Positions 1 through 10,630 of a DNA stretch of 64,000 bases are shown in pieces. Each line of letters begins with the position of its first letter. The first letter of the stretch is position 1. Origin of the DNA: Siphonodentalium dalli (lineage: Eukaryota; Mollusca; Scaphopoda; Gadilida; Siphonodentaliidae); NCBI GenBank assembly GCA_032622095.1, contig CP136061.1, positions 85,472,324 through 85,536,323 of the forward strand, in the 5' to 3' direction. Below the pieces are notes generated by a model that worked only from the letters and a program-made list of their open reading frames with translations, was not told where the DNA came from and ran no database searches. A program made the position numbers and the translations under genes.

Positions 1-1601
1 CTCATATATAAGAGAATGCATTGGCTTAACACATATTAAAAATGATAAAATTGTCAAAGAATGTAGAAAAATATTATAAAAATTGTTAACAAAATGTAAG
101 AAAAAATTATAAAATTGTTAAAGAATGTAAGAAAAAATGGTAAAAAGTGTTAAAAAAAGATTTTTTTTAGGCCAATGCATTCTCTTATATATGCGAGGCG
201 ACCTATGGTCGACTCGCATATATAAGAGAATGCATTGGCACAGGGCATAACTGTAACCATCACAATGTGGTCAATGAACCGGTTCCAATGATATAGTCCA
301 GGCGATTAGGTTAAAAAAATATCAGAATTGCACTTTTTTTGATAAAAGCATGAAATTTGGTACATAGGTACTTGACACTCAACTGATCATTTTAAGATTG
401 GGAGACAACCTTCTAAGCCCCCCCCTTAGCAACGGTTGCTATGCATCTGTTTCGGCCCTAGCAACAGCCAGATATAATGGGAAATATATATTCCCGGGCT
501 ATAAAACAGGGTTATGAAGGTTCTTGTATGTTTAATTAATTAGAATGAAGCAATTTGAACAAATATTTTGTGTCTAAAGAATGTTTGACAATAATTAGAT
601 ATCAAAATCACCATAGCAACGGGGTGATAGGGTTACAAAAATAATTAAAATCCTTACTTCATAGTGTACATGGGAGCTAACTTATCTTAAACCCACAATG
701 TTACCGTGTGTCACAATGTTTGCCTTATTGGATAAGAACAAGATTTCTATGGTTATAATTCTTGTTACCACCACATGTCTATTTAACAACAGCGAAGTAA
801 ATGACACATAAAGAGCGTTTAGTGATTATTTCCCAGAATAAGAATCTTCTATTTCTGTGAATCGAGGTAACAATATTATATAACGTAAGTTCTATATTCG
901 AGCTGCGTGCATAAAATTCATCAGTCTCTATCTCAAATCGATGTATAGTGTACTACTATATACACTGTGCAGAACAGAAGAAATTTATATACTCATATAG
1001 AGCATTTCATGGTCATATAGATATAATTTTTATTCAAACTATGAGGATTCAAGTATATTTCTTCCATTCTAATGGTATATATGCTATATGAAATATATAT
1101 GCTATATGAAATGTTTACTGAAAATGTTCAGTGTTCCATTTTTATCACTTTAATAGCAATATTGCAAGAATTAGGTTCCTTGATCACACAGATGAACTGA
1201 ACAAATGAGAGCCATATCAAACATAAGTTACTACTTATCCAGACTTATCGAGTAGATTAATATGTTCATTGTAAACAAAATGTGATAACCACATACATGT
1301 AAAATGAATGTTTGATCAAACTATTTCATTAAAGCGACGCCTTTTTTTTTGTGGGGGGGGGGGGGGGCAGGTCAATGAGTGACTTAGTCGCTAATTACAT
1401 AAATCGATGCATCAATTATTGGATGTTTCTTCAAAGTATGGTTCTTAAGATCAAGATTCAATTTATTGGGTTATAGGACAGCATTAGGCTATTTAAACAT
1501 GCAAATCTCATGTTATGTATTTCAGTTTTATGGTTAGTTTCCAAAACTTTAAGTTAACCACACACTACAAGTAGATAATGTCGCCTTAATTAGTTGTTGA
1601 A

Positions 1602-3293
1602 TCAGATGTTGTGACAATTTCCTCTGCATGTGCATAAATCAGTGCACTTCACATTGGCCTTCGAACATTTACAGTCTCCGCAAAATTTACGACATCGGCA
1701 CTGTATGAGTTCATTACACGCCTCGCTTGCTTGTGGTTCATCTGTCCAGTTTGGCTGCCATCTCTCTGGGCACTTCCATCCCCATGCACCTGGAGATGGT
1801 ATTATTTGCACCGCTGTTGTTGCGTTACCCCAATAATACCCTGCCACTAATGCAGTTCGCAAAATATGTTGCTTTAACGAGGCTTGAGTTGGTGGTAAGC
1901 AGGTCATCTGACGCCCTTTCCTTGTGAATAGGTATTTCCGCTCTTCATTAACAGAAATAATGCTACTGTTCTTGTCATACATTTTGACAACAAAGTTTTC
2001 AATTATATTCATTGTCTCTTCTGGGACATCAGTTGGAGAGTTTGCCAGCGACAAGAATGCTGGAGTTATTTTATCGAAGCTGTCCCAGGTCTTCCATGCG
2101 GTCTTCTTACCGATGTGAGCAAAATGAGACACCGTGTCACATCCCGTGAAGGCATGGAATACGGGGAGGGCAGATGATCTTGTTGGACCTAGGCTGTCGA
2201 TGATAGAATTAACTGAAATATACCTGAAGTCCTTGCCTGTTCCAAACGCAATCCATATTTCTACATTTCCAATTGACTGTGCCACTGAAACACATAGGAT
2301 GACAACATCGGTATCGACTGTTCGGACCATGCATTTTGTATAGCCACGTGAAGCTGCGTCCTTTATGTGCAGCATCATTCGTGTGTCTGCTTCTTCGTGA
2401 TTACATGGAGCAAGACATCCTGGATCTCGTATTGGATTGCACATAATTCCATCTTCGTGTGTCACAACAAGTTCACAGTCAGTAATGTTAGACACTAAAA
2501 GATTGGCGAGTAGTCGAAACAACTGATCTTTGTTGCTGGTGGATTGTAAGAAATCGGCCCACTTGTTTGGGAGTTTACCTGGAGCGCTCACTTTGATCAT
2601 GGAGTTTTGCTTGCTGCAACGTGATTTGCGAGTTTGTGTCTTCAAGCTGTTCTCAAAATATCGATCCCAAACTATATCTACTCTGCAGGTGAACCCATAT
2701 TGTAATTTCACATATGGTAGGATTACTTTCAAGGCATAATCCGTGAATGTTGCACAGTCAGATGTTGGTCGCAAAATGTTAACAAGTACTGCACCGTCAA
2801 TGACAACTATATCTGTTTTAGGTCTGCCATAGTCACGGGCTTCACTCATCTGTTCCAAGCAAGTGACAAGATCTGATTTCTTGCCAAGTCGTAGACCACC
2901 ATCAACTGATATAGAGGGAGGACATTGTTGATTCTCACGACTGAAAAATGTGTCAAGATCTCCTTCCCTTGTTTGACATGCAATATATAATTTGGCAAAC
3001 AGCGAACACTCACTCTTAAGTAATGAAATTGTGGTTTCCTTCTTTGTGAGTACTTTAACTTCTTTTGGAATAAATATAGTGACAGAGTTTCTTTTAATGG
3101 GACTTGATAGAGGAACTTTACATGTCTGAATCCTATTCTTCATGAAGTCTAGATACTGTTCCCTGCCTGTATCCGGCAAGCTAAGCAAACAGTCAACACT
3201 ACTTTGTGGCATAATATTTCTTGAATGTAGCCGAATTAGGTCCTTGCTTTCTTCTGCAAATGGATTACCAAACGATTCAATGGTGCTCATCAA
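1602..3293 (-). CDS. Transposon protein, C-terminal segment: PIN/FEN-like domain plus CXC zinc cluster
   Basis: About 562 codons, with an ATG at 3290 that shares its A with the TGA of the upstream frame. The acidic residues fall in the order expected of the PIN/FEN nuclease superfamily: D166 in VVIDG, D210 in VWDRY, E300-E301-x-D303 in HEEADTR, D327 and D329 in VDTDVVIL, and D386 in FTGCD. Compare the family pattern of a first Asp, a second Asp, an E-x-E/D cluster, D-x-D and GCD. Residues 532-560 hold nine cysteines spaced C-x-C-x3-C-x2-C-x-C-x6-C-x3-C-x-C-x3-C, a CXC (tesmin-type) zinc cluster likely to bind DNA. The PIN/FEN reading comes from the motif pattern alone. No internal stop is present, so decay has been limited to the frame break. 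Confidence 0.6.
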   Translation of the reverse strand: MMSTIESFGNPFAEESKDLIRLHSRNIMPQSSVDCLLSLPDTGREQYLDFMKNRIQTCKVPLSSPIKRNSVTIFIPKEVKVLTKKETTISLLKSECSLFAKLYIACQTREGDLDTFFSRENQQCPPSISVDGGLRLGKKSDLVTCLEQMSEARDYGRPKTDIVVIDGAVLVNILRPTSDCATFTDYALKVILPYVKLQYGFTCRVDIVWDRYFENSLKTQTRKSRCSKQNSMIKVSAPGKLPNKWADFLQSTSNKDQLFRLLANLLVSNITDCELVVTHEDGIMCNPIRDPGCLAPCNHEEADTRMMLHIKDAASRGYTKCMVRTVDTDVVILCVSVAQSIGNVEIWIAFGTGKDFRYISVNSIIDSLGPTRSSALPVFHAFTGCDTVSHFAHIGKKTAWKTWDSFDKITPAFLSLANSPTDVPEETMNIIENFVVKMYDKNSSIISVNEERKYLFTRKGRQMTCLPPTQASLKQHILRTALVAGYYWGNATTAVQIIPSPGAWGWKCPERWQPNWTDEPQASEACNELIQCRCRKFCGDCKCSKANVKCTDLCTCRGNCHNI

Positions 3294-4342
3294 ACTTTTG
3301 ATGCGAAAGACCTTTGGTGGGAACTTGCATGCTCATGATGATGACCGACAGATGTCTGATTCGTTTGACTGGTCAATGTACATTCAAACTCTGAGATGCA
3401 CCTCACAATTTCTGGACTGCACATCGCCCACTTATTTAGAGCATCAATGTCGTTGGTCAATCCTATTATGCCGCTATCTCCTTTCATCGTTCGGTTGTTT
3501 TGTTCATGAGCTTGGTCTATTGCCATTGATGAAAATATGTTGCTTGATTTTGTAACTGTAAATTTGCCTGATCGAAATTCTGCAGCAACTTTAGGATGAG
3601 TGATATCTAGATTTCTCATATCTCGGATGTGTACTGGCATCCATCTGGCATAATTGGTATGGTTGAGGGCAAAAAACCACTTACTAAGTTCTTGTATGCT
3701 CTCTGTATACATCTTGAAGTCAGATGTTCGCAAGGAACGAACAAAGCAAAACACAAGGAGCTGTAAATCTAAGGTGATTTTCCAGAAACGGAATTGTGGA
3801 TTTGTAGCTGCTTTGTTAGAAGACCATTCATCCAATGTTAATTCATCATCTTCTGTGTTGTCAGCCAAGTAATCCCTGTATGCTCTCTTCATCAACAAGT
3901 AAAGTGTGCAAGCTGTCATGTGATGGGCATTAGCGGTTCTTTTTATGTGGGAAGCAGACAGAAATGATTCGGCAATTCCAGATGATGCGATTGATGCATG
4001 TGTTAATGATTCAACCCAGCCGCTCCCAATCAACCAATGTCCCAATAGTTTGTACGCTGTTAGTTCAGTATGGAGCCCTCCTAGCAAAATGACACATCTG
4101 TCTTTGCCCAAATCCTCACTGAACTCCCATTGGATTTCCTTCATTTTAGCATATAAGGGTTGGTCAACACTTATAACAGCACATTGATCTGGGTTGATGT
4201 GGGCCATTGTCTCTATTATGACTTTTAGGCAATGCTTCAACATCGAAACAGAAGATGCTGCTTGAATAAATGGTGGCATCATTGTATTGATAGATGAGAC
4301 AGGCTTCATAGTTCTGTTGACGATGACGGCCATTTTGGACAT
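3290..4342 (-). CDS. Transposon protein, N-terminal segment (350 codons)
   Basis: This open frame starts at an ATG just inside the right inverted repeat and ends at a TGA at 3290-3292. Segments that look conserved are SVDQPL (58-63), GGLHTE (88-93), YARWMPVHIRDM (231-242) and IDQAHEQNN (275-283). From memory, very similar segments occur in long uncharacterised proteins scattered through invertebrate and fish genomes, fused to the domain encoded just downstream here; that recollection was not checked. Function is unknown; acidic residues such as D60 and D276/E280 could be catalytic, but this is speculation. The next frame is open upstream of its own ATG for at least 13 codons overlapping this one, so the two frames were probably one protein before a one-base shift around 3,320-3,345. 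Confidence 0.6.
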   Translation of the reverse strand: MSKMAVIVNRTMKPVSSINTMMPPFIQAASSVSMLKHCLKVIIETMAHINPDQCAVISVDQPLYAKMKEIQWEFSEDLGKDRCVILLGGLHTELTAYKLLGHWLIGSGWVESLTHASIASSGIAESFLSASHIKRTANAHHMTACTLYLLMKRAYRDYLADNTEDDELTLDEWSSNKAATNPQFRFWKITLDLQLLVFCFVRSLRTSDFKMYTESIQELSKWFFALNHTNYARWMPVHIRDMRNLDITHPKVAAEFRSGKFTVTKSSNIFSSMAIDQAHEQNNRTMKGDSGIIGLTNDIDALNKWAMCSPEIVRCISEFECTLTSQTNQTSVGHHHEHASSHQRSFASKV

Positions 4343-4922
4343 ATTTGAAACATGGTTTCACTTTAATTTCTGACAACAAAGGGTATTATGTGACATTAAG
4401 TAATACAAGGCTAGGTGATTTTATTTATTAAATTATTTATACCAAGTTAGGCCCCATTTGGACTATCAAGTTCGGATTTTAATTATTTTTACAACATTTT
4501 CCTCTGGTTACTATGGGCATTTTTCAATAAAACTAGTGTATAACATTCTTTAGTCATAAATTATTGGTTCAAATTTCTTAATTGCAATTAACTAAACACA
4601 TAAGAAACCTCCATGAACCTGTTTGATCCTGTTTCATAGCCCAGAATTATATATTTCCCATTACTACTATCCGTTGCTAGGGCGAAAACAGATGCATAGC
4701 AACCGTTGCTAAGGGGGAGACTTAGAAGGTTGTCTCCCAATCTTAAAATGATCAGCAAGGTGTCAGGTACCTATGTACCAAATTTCATGCTTTTATCCAA
4801 AAAAGTGCAATTTTGGACTTAATCGCCTGGACTAATATCCATATTTGTATGGTTCTATTGAGACAGACCGAAGATATTTTAGGCTGTTAAAGCTTTATTT
4901 GGGCGTTTTGTTGGGTAAAGGG

Positions 4923-5190
4923 TTAACTCTTCCATGAGGTTCATTACGGGAGCGATACTGGTGCAACATTATAGATCCTGTGCCAGTGCATTTTCTTATA
5001 TATGCGAGTCTCCCATGGGGGGGGGGGTCATATATGTATAAGAGAATGCACAAGTTTATAAGGTCAACATAAATATTGTTAGGTCAATGTATACTCTTAT
5101 ATATATAAGAGAATGCATTGACAGTTTTGCACAGGATTTTTCTCAAATTTCAGCAAGCTCCAGTCATGAAGCCTTGATGAAGGGTAACCA
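4923..5190 (+). mobile_element. T2 TTAA-type MITE, degenerate
   Basis: It begins at the same TTAA that ends the preceding T1 copy and carries two hairpin modules (4,985-5,052 and 5,090-5,125), the first with an 11-base G run in its loop. It trails off into an aagctccagtcatgaagcc segment matching the right end of T2 copies. Two TTAA elements sharing one target site suggests repeated insertion into the same tetranucleotide. Confidence 0.6.
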
Positions 5191-6027
5191 TAAATGTAAT
5201 GAATTAAAAGAGTTATTAATTGCAGTGCAATGTTCAAACCATCGTATTCGCTGATCACAACATTGCTTTAATATATTATGTCAATTCCCTAAGATTGCAC
5301 TATACTAAATTTTCGTAACAAATCTTAATTTGTTTTTGGTAGAAACAGTATATGAACTAGTACATGTACAGTCAACCGCAATCAAGTGATATTGATCACC
5401 GCAAATGCTAGCGGTTGACATGCGGTTACCGGTAATCACTAGTAATCTTACCACAGTAGTATTTTAAAACTCCAATAACCAAGTAAATTACGGCCGCATT
5501 ATTTTTTTGCGAATGCAATAACGGCGAATTCAATTACTTTACTGTTCATTTCTTTTAGAAGTGACTTTTGCTGCAAATAATCTTGCTGTTTTCATTGCAT
5601 GCTACTACTTCCTGCTCTATAATTTGATTATGTACCTTTCAATATGGCTGATACTGTACATGTACATGTAATATAAATAATGAAAAGAAGGCAAAAGAAT
5701 TTTTTTTTACAATTCAGTGAAAATAAGTTGCAGAAAAAACATTGTAGATGCAGCTGTGTCATTCAAATAATTATCAGTGGATATTTTCGACCAATCAGCG
5801 ACTGAGCCGGCCAATAGCTGCATTGAAAATTCTGCTGCCATCTTTCTTCACCCTAATTTTGATATCCATACAATAAAATTACATACATTCAGTGTTAAAT
5901 TGGATATATTCAAACAACTTTTTTGTTGTCAAATCATAATATACATGTACTGAGATTTATATTTCCGCCATGGCAGACGTTATAAATTTATCCGTGATTA
6001 TAACAATGTTTTTCATTTAATAGCATG
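5191..6027. other. Unassigned AT-rich stretch
   Basis: No open frame, RNA or repeat that I can name is visible. It contains several ACATGTACATGT-like short palindromes and ends at the 8-bp target duplication of the next element. Confidence 0.5.
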
Positions 6028-7071
6028 CAGGGGCGGCGGAGCCGGGGGGCACAGGGGGCACGTGCCCCCCCACTTTTTTCCCCAATTATCAGCAATTATG
6101 GGTACATAATCTTCCAATACTAAATACATTGGAGAAAATATTTTTTTATTCCCAAGAAAACATTCCATTAGTAGACAAATGTGTTTAATCTTATCAGTTA
6201 TGCCACTATGGCTAGCAAGATACTAGTAGATAGTTAATCCCTTGGTCAGTATTGACACTGTGTCTGAGTAATTGCCCTCTGGGAATTTAACTACAGACTT
6301 TGAGTTCTTTGTAGAGCTCAGGTCTTCTGGGGGGGGGGCACCATCATAGCCATGTCTTGGATGCAGCAACTGGTCTAATTAAAATCACATTCATCATACC
6401 AATCAAAGGTTTCAATTTGAGTGTCTTCAATAAAAGTGCAAACCTGGGGCTTGGCAGGTACATGTATACAATTCCATGCCAAGGTGGTCAAACTCCTGAT
6501 ATGAGATCACTTGCTATATACAATATCAGTTGATGCTGAGTATTCATTGGAATAACTTGACTATGATTTTTATCAACTCAGCTAATTCGTTGTTACCGAG
6601 AAATAAGAATAGTTAGAATAATTATTTTCTACATGAAGTTTACTGCGTACATGCAAGTGTTTGTGTACATATATATTATAGTGTTATTTAATATTCAAAG
6701 TTACTTGTGATTCTTGTTTCTTCGATATCAACGGTTGTCGTATGTGGAGTGAATTGGATTATACAGTATAGTGTATACTAATTTCATCATAACATTTATG
6801 ACAAAGGATGCAGGTTTTGGAAGTTGTATCAACGTCATAGGTCATCTTTCACACATTGGCTGCAACAATAAGTTAATATAGCAGAGAAGCATCATTTAAA
6901 CTCTTTCTTATTTTCTACCTCCATAATGGTACATGCTGTAGCCACGAGTAACATCATACTAAACAATCTTTGCGCTGGCGCATATTGGAACAGTTTTCAA
7001 TTCATTCATGTAGTATTTTTTTTTTAAATGGTGCCCCCCCCCCCACTTTTTTGTAGCTTCCGCCGCCCCTG
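6028..7071. mobile_element. Non-autonomous hAT-type element, 1.04 kb
   Basis: The ends are inverted repeats beginning CAGGGGCGGCGGA (left) and ending CCGCCGCCCCTG (right), and both sides carry the perfect 8-bp duplication ATAGCATG (6020-6027 and 7072-7079). CAGGGG-type ends with 8-bp duplications are diagnostic of the hAT superfamily. C/G-rich homopolymer tracts lie just inside both ends. The interior encodes nothing recognisable. Confidence 0.88.
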
Positions 7072-7239
7072 ATAGCATGACACTTGTCATAATTTTTACA
7101 TTTATTAAATGCAAAAACGAATATGTTTCGATTTTATTTTTAATTCGTCCATTCATTCATTCAATGAAACTTCCACGTTGTTCGGATCTAAAAATGAATG
7201 TGTGTTCTCTGGTTTAGATATATTAAAAGATATATTAAA

Positions 7240-7350
7240 AGAGTTCAGGAATCTGTCTGTCTGTTCTGTTTGCTATTTTTCTTCCAGAACCCTTGACCTA
7301 TTTCAACCAAATTTGGTGTGGTGACTCGGGGTACCCTGCCAGATGTTATA
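7240..7350 (+). repeat. Short dispersed repeat (tctgtctgt / accaaatttggtgtgg)
   Basis: The segment with ctgtctgtctgttctg followed by accaaatttggtgtggtgac recurs at about 13,305-13,390 and 19,095-19,190. Those two are mutual copies inside the tandem duplication. It has no clear termini here and its class is unknown. Confidence 0.5.
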
Positions 7351-7454
7351 ATGGCCTTATTTTTCAAATTAAATTATAAAAAAAAACATTTGAGCAAGAA
7401 GTTTCAATCTAAAGATGTAAAAAGTAAATTTAAAAACTAAATTAATTAAATTTT

Positions 7455-8054
7455 TTAAAGGGGTACTGTACCCAAGATGTTGTTGTTGGTTTCTATAATC
7501 CCCGAGTCGGAGAATAAGGTAACAACTTTTCCATTTTTTGAAAGTCTGTTGAGTACGAAGTATTGTTACGGATGGCAAATTTACCGGAATGCAAAAATAC
7601 AAATTGTCGTTGTCGAGTAATTTTTGTACAGTTTTCAACCAAATGAATCAAATAAACATTATATTATATGCTTAGTAGTCCCATATACTCATTTAAGTTA
7701 GTGTATGGTCACTAGTCAATGAGTGGCTTGGGTTTTCTCCCCGTATAAGCATAATGTTTCAAACGATCGTGTGTGCAATTGTTTTATTAATCCAGTATCC
7801 CTCAATTATAATTTGATTACGTTTTGTACACGGAAATTCCAATTTTAAGAGACGCCATTTTATGGCTGGAGCCATAAAATCAATTTATATTAAATTATTA
7901 ACTTTTAAATTATTAAATTTTAAGATAGCCTATTAACCTGAGCGTTTACAGAATACATCTTCGACTCAAATTACTTATATTTCTATATAGTATCGATAAT
8001 AGATCGTTGTTATCACCGGGAATTTATTGAAAATGGCGTACAGTACCCCTTTAA
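7455..8054. mobile_element. TTAA-flanked inverted-repeat MITE
   Basis: The left end reads TTAAAGGGGTACTGTAC and the right end GTACAGTACCCCTTTAA, so each end is TTAA followed by an AGGGGTACTGTAC inverted repeat. A TTAA target with AGGG ends fits Kolobok or piggyBac-like elements. It is non-coding. Confidence 0.7.
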
Positions 8055-9091
8055 ATTAAATTAAAAAAATATATAAATATTAAATAATTTTTTTTCAAAT
8101 CAGATCAGAGTTCAATCTAAAAAATAAAAATTGAATTTAAATATAAATTAAAAAAAAATAAAACTGTTTAAAAGATCAAAATTTGCACGAATCATATACA
8201 TGGTCATGATGTCATGAGTCTGTTTCAGCTTGTTAATGGCGAGTGCTGATGTGTTCACTTCGGAAGTCGATCTCGGGTATTAACACTAACAGCCAATATT
8301 TATGTGGATAATGTTCTTTTTACCAGTGGGCGTTAGTATAATGCTGTGGGTGTGGCATCTTCATGTATGGAAAGCTCCATAATGCCTAATGGCATTGTAT
8401 AACAAAAACAAGAAATTTACCTTCAAAATTTCACTGCAAATTCAGTGCAAAATTTCTTGGTAACTGATTCACTGTACATATATTAAAACATGCGCTCGGA
8501 GTCAGACTAAATTTTCAAATAATTATCATATCTTCTATTCTTTGACTAAAATAATTACTAGTACCCATTCAGCAAATAAAAGTGACAAGGTTTTTTTAGC
8601 CTTATTTCTGTTTTACTGAAGAAAAAGTTGTAGAAGGACTCGAGGAGTTCTTATTTTATCTTTTTAAATTGTTATTGCCCCACAACACAACTTTCACATG
8701 GCCAATGCCAATGTTTACATGTTTCGCTCCGTGCAAACTTTGTCCTCCGATTATCGGTATCCAATTTAATAATAATACGCAGCGTGAAACTCTCTCAGTT
8801 AGTCGAATATGCATTGTGTCCTACCTGCGTAGATAAGAACATTGCTTATTGTAGTCAGAATGTGTCCAGATATCTCAGTTCTTGTCATACCATAAAACAC
8901 GAAAAACACGAAACAGTGAGCTTGGACATGGAAAATGTTGAAGTCACGTGGTCAGATTAAAGGGAAATTCCTTGTGACGTCGTCGGAAAAATAAATCGTC
9001 ATTTCCGGGTTTTCTCTCGTCCATGCCTGTGAAATATTTTTTTTGGGAGTCAAGTCGAAAATTATCACGTTAGCCGCCAAAAGCTGACAAA
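8055..9091 (+). other. Upstream region of LTV1
   Basis: No coding frame is visible. The last ~120 bases are less AT-rich and contain several CG dinucleotides, as expected near a TATA-less housekeeping promoter. The LTV1 start context is gacaaAATGCC. No specific promoter element can be assigned. Confidence 0.4.
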
Positions 9092-10414
9092 ATGCCGTCT
9101 CGAAAGAAAAAGTTCATCAACAAGAAGGAGTCTGTGACTTTCCATTTAGTCAACAGAAGTCAAAAGGATCCCCTGATTGCCGACGAAAGCGTTTCGAAAG
9201 GAGTTTTAGTAGAACGCGACGAAAAAAGGAAACAGCAGGAGGAACTAATGAAATATGGCGTTTACTTTGACGATGGCTACGATTATATGAAACATCTCAG
9301 GGACACTGACGAGATCAATAATTGTGAAATGGACTTCGAATCACAGGAAAGTTCGCAATCACACAATAAATCTGACAACATAACAAAAATTCAACTCCCA
9401 TCATCTGTTTTCGCTTCAAATGTTGAGACAAATGTTGGAATGTTGAATAAAGCTGCTCCTATATCTGGCCCCAAACTAGACTGGGATCCAGATATTGTTG
9501 CTGGGCTCGATGACGATTTCAACTTCAATGACCCAGATAATGAACTCGAGGATGACTTTATCACAATTGCGAATATAAACCCTGAACCAATCGGTGTTGA
9601 TGCATCTAAAGATGATGTTTATAATTCTGATGACAATTTTGCATCTGACGAAGCAATGAGTTCAGATGAGGATGGAGTTGCAAATGATTTTGACTTTGAC
9701 CCTTTCTCCAATGAGGAAACCAAAACAAGATTTACCAATTATTCTGTATCCTCATCAGTTATTCGCAGATCAGAAGGACTAGAACTATTAGATAATAGAT
9801 TTGAAAAACTGTTTGAACAATATGATGACACAGAAATTGGTGCACTTGATCAGGAAGATATCGATGGAAACATTAGGCAAGGCAGCAAAATTCTTAACAG
9901 TATACTTGAAGAGTTTGAGGAAACTCAAAAACAAGTAACTTTGAAAGATGTTGTTGAGAAAGGAGAATGTCCGTCTGATTTAGAAAGTGAAAAGAGTGAC
10001 ACAGATCTAATAGTTCATATGGTTGATGACAAAAATGACAGAATGGACTGTGAATCCATTCTCAGTACATACTCAACAATATATAACCATCCAAAAACAA
10101 TAAGCGAACCAAAGAAAATAAAGATTTCTAAGTTCGGAGTCCCAGCTGATACACTGTCACAACCAGGACTGACCATGAAACAGATTGAAAAAGAAATGAG
10201 ACAGTCTCATATCCAGGATAAAGTCAGCACTTATCGTCCCGAAGGAGAGACGTCTGAAGAAAAAAGAGAAAGGAAACAAGCTATAAAGGAAGAAAGGAAG
10301 GATAGGAGAGTGGAAAAGAAGGCAAACAAAGGTCTTTTCAATGATGAGAGAATCAAGCAGCAAAGGGAAATCCTGAACGAAAAGAAAAATTTGAACGGAA
10401 TAAAAATTTCTTGA
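9092..10414 (+). CDS. LTV1: LTV1 homologue, 40S ribosomal subunit assembly factor (intronless)
   Basis: This 440-residue protein is collinear with animal LTV1 (human about 475 residues). Conserved blocks are the basic N-terminus with TFHLVNRSQKDPL (16-28) and DES (31-33); KYGVYFDDGYDYMKHL (54-69); LPSSVFAS (102-109) running into LNKAAPISGP and DPDIV...LDDDF...DDF (118-156); TRFTNYSVSSSVIRR (212-226) with RFEKLFEQYDDTEIGALD (236-253); STYSTIYNHP (325-334); and a basic C-terminus with KQAIKEERKDRRVEKKANK (395-413). Long acidic stretches separate them. In yeast and humans LTV1 acts on late pre-40S particles with uS3 and ENP1 and is released after casein kinase 1 phosphorylation. The gene is one uninterrupted exon, whereas vertebrate LTV1 has many introns, so a retrogene origin or lineage intron loss is possible. 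Its last third is duplicated downstream. Confidence 0.95.
   Translation: MPSRKKKFINKKESVTFHLVNRSQKDPLIADESVSKGVLVERDEKRKQQEELMKYGVYFDDGYDYMKHLRDTDEINNCEMDFESQESSQSHNKSDNITKIQLPSSVFASNVETNVGMLNKAAPISGPKLDWDPDIVAGLDDDFNFNDPDNELEDDFITIANINPEPIGVDASKDDVYNSDDNFASDEAMSSDEDGVANDFDFDPFSNEETKTRFTNYSVSSSVIRRSEGLELLDNRFEKLFEQYDDTEIGALDQEDIDGNIRQGSKILNSILEEFEETQKQVTLKDVVEKGECPSDLESEKSDTDLIVHMVDDKNDRMDCESILSTYSTIYNHPKTISEPKKIKISKFGVPADTLSQPGLTMKQIEKEMRQSHIQDKVSTYRPEGETSEEKRERKQAIKEERKDRRVEKKANKGLFNDERIKQQREILNEKKNLNGIKIS
10399..10404 (+). terminator. AATAAA polyadenylation signal inside the last LTV1 codons
   Basis: An exact AATAAA overlaps the codons just before the stop (10,412-10,414). I saw no other AATAAA until beyond 11,300, so the 3' UTR may be only about 10-30 bases. 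An A-run at about 10,449 could mark an old poly(A) tail. Confidence 0.45.
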
Positions 10415-10630
10415 ATTTTTATATAAAAAATTGTCTTCTTAAGGTCCAAAAAAAAATGGTGTGGTTCGGGTTACATACAAGAAAAAACAGGTTATTCAGA
10501 CCTGAAATCTCAAGGCGGGCTGGCAAGCTGCCCGCCAATAATTTTCCTAGGCGGGCTTTTTGTTTTAAAATGAATAAGCAGTACGTTTATTTGGGTCACA
10601 AGAGTAGTGCATATGCAGTATAGTACATTA

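Larger units (their letters stand above)
294..4834 (-). mobile_element. 4.5 kb DNA transposon with long terminal inverted repeats
   Basis: The outer ends are perfect 15-bp inverted repeats (TAGTCCAGGCGATTA at 294 and its complement ending at 4834), and imperfect inverted similarity continues inward to about 690 on the left and 4440 on the right. The insertion interrupts a T1 MITE. The uninterrupted sequence aatgatatccatatttg in other T1 copies (near 41,040 and 56,400) is the empty site, which gives a 3-bp ATA target duplication (or ATAT, if the ends are read one base shorter). The two minus-strand open frames inside form one gene broken by a frameshift. A 15-base G run lies at 1353-1367 in the non-coding left third (691-1601). 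The superfamily is not recognised with certainty; a 3-bp duplication fits PIF/Harbinger or CACTA elements, but the protein does not obviously belong to either. Confidence 0.85.
1..4926 (+). mobile_element. T1 TTAA-type MITE, left-truncated by window edge and split by a larger transposon
   Basis: Bases 1-293 and 4835-4926 together match the intact T1 copy at 56,051-56,507: a hairpin module, an AT-rich spacer with repeated aaaattgttaa motifs, a second hairpin module at about 170-240, then the right end closing with TGTTGGGTAAAGGGTTAA. The right TTAA is at 4923-4926. TTAA target sites with CCCTTT ends are typical of piggyBac-like elements, so this is probably a non-autonomous piggyBac relative; it has no coding capacity. 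The left terminus lies outside the window. Confidence 0.8.

Noticed and set aside
3142-3555. 137-codon plus-strand frame
   Set aside because: Shadow of the transposon gene on the opposite strand.
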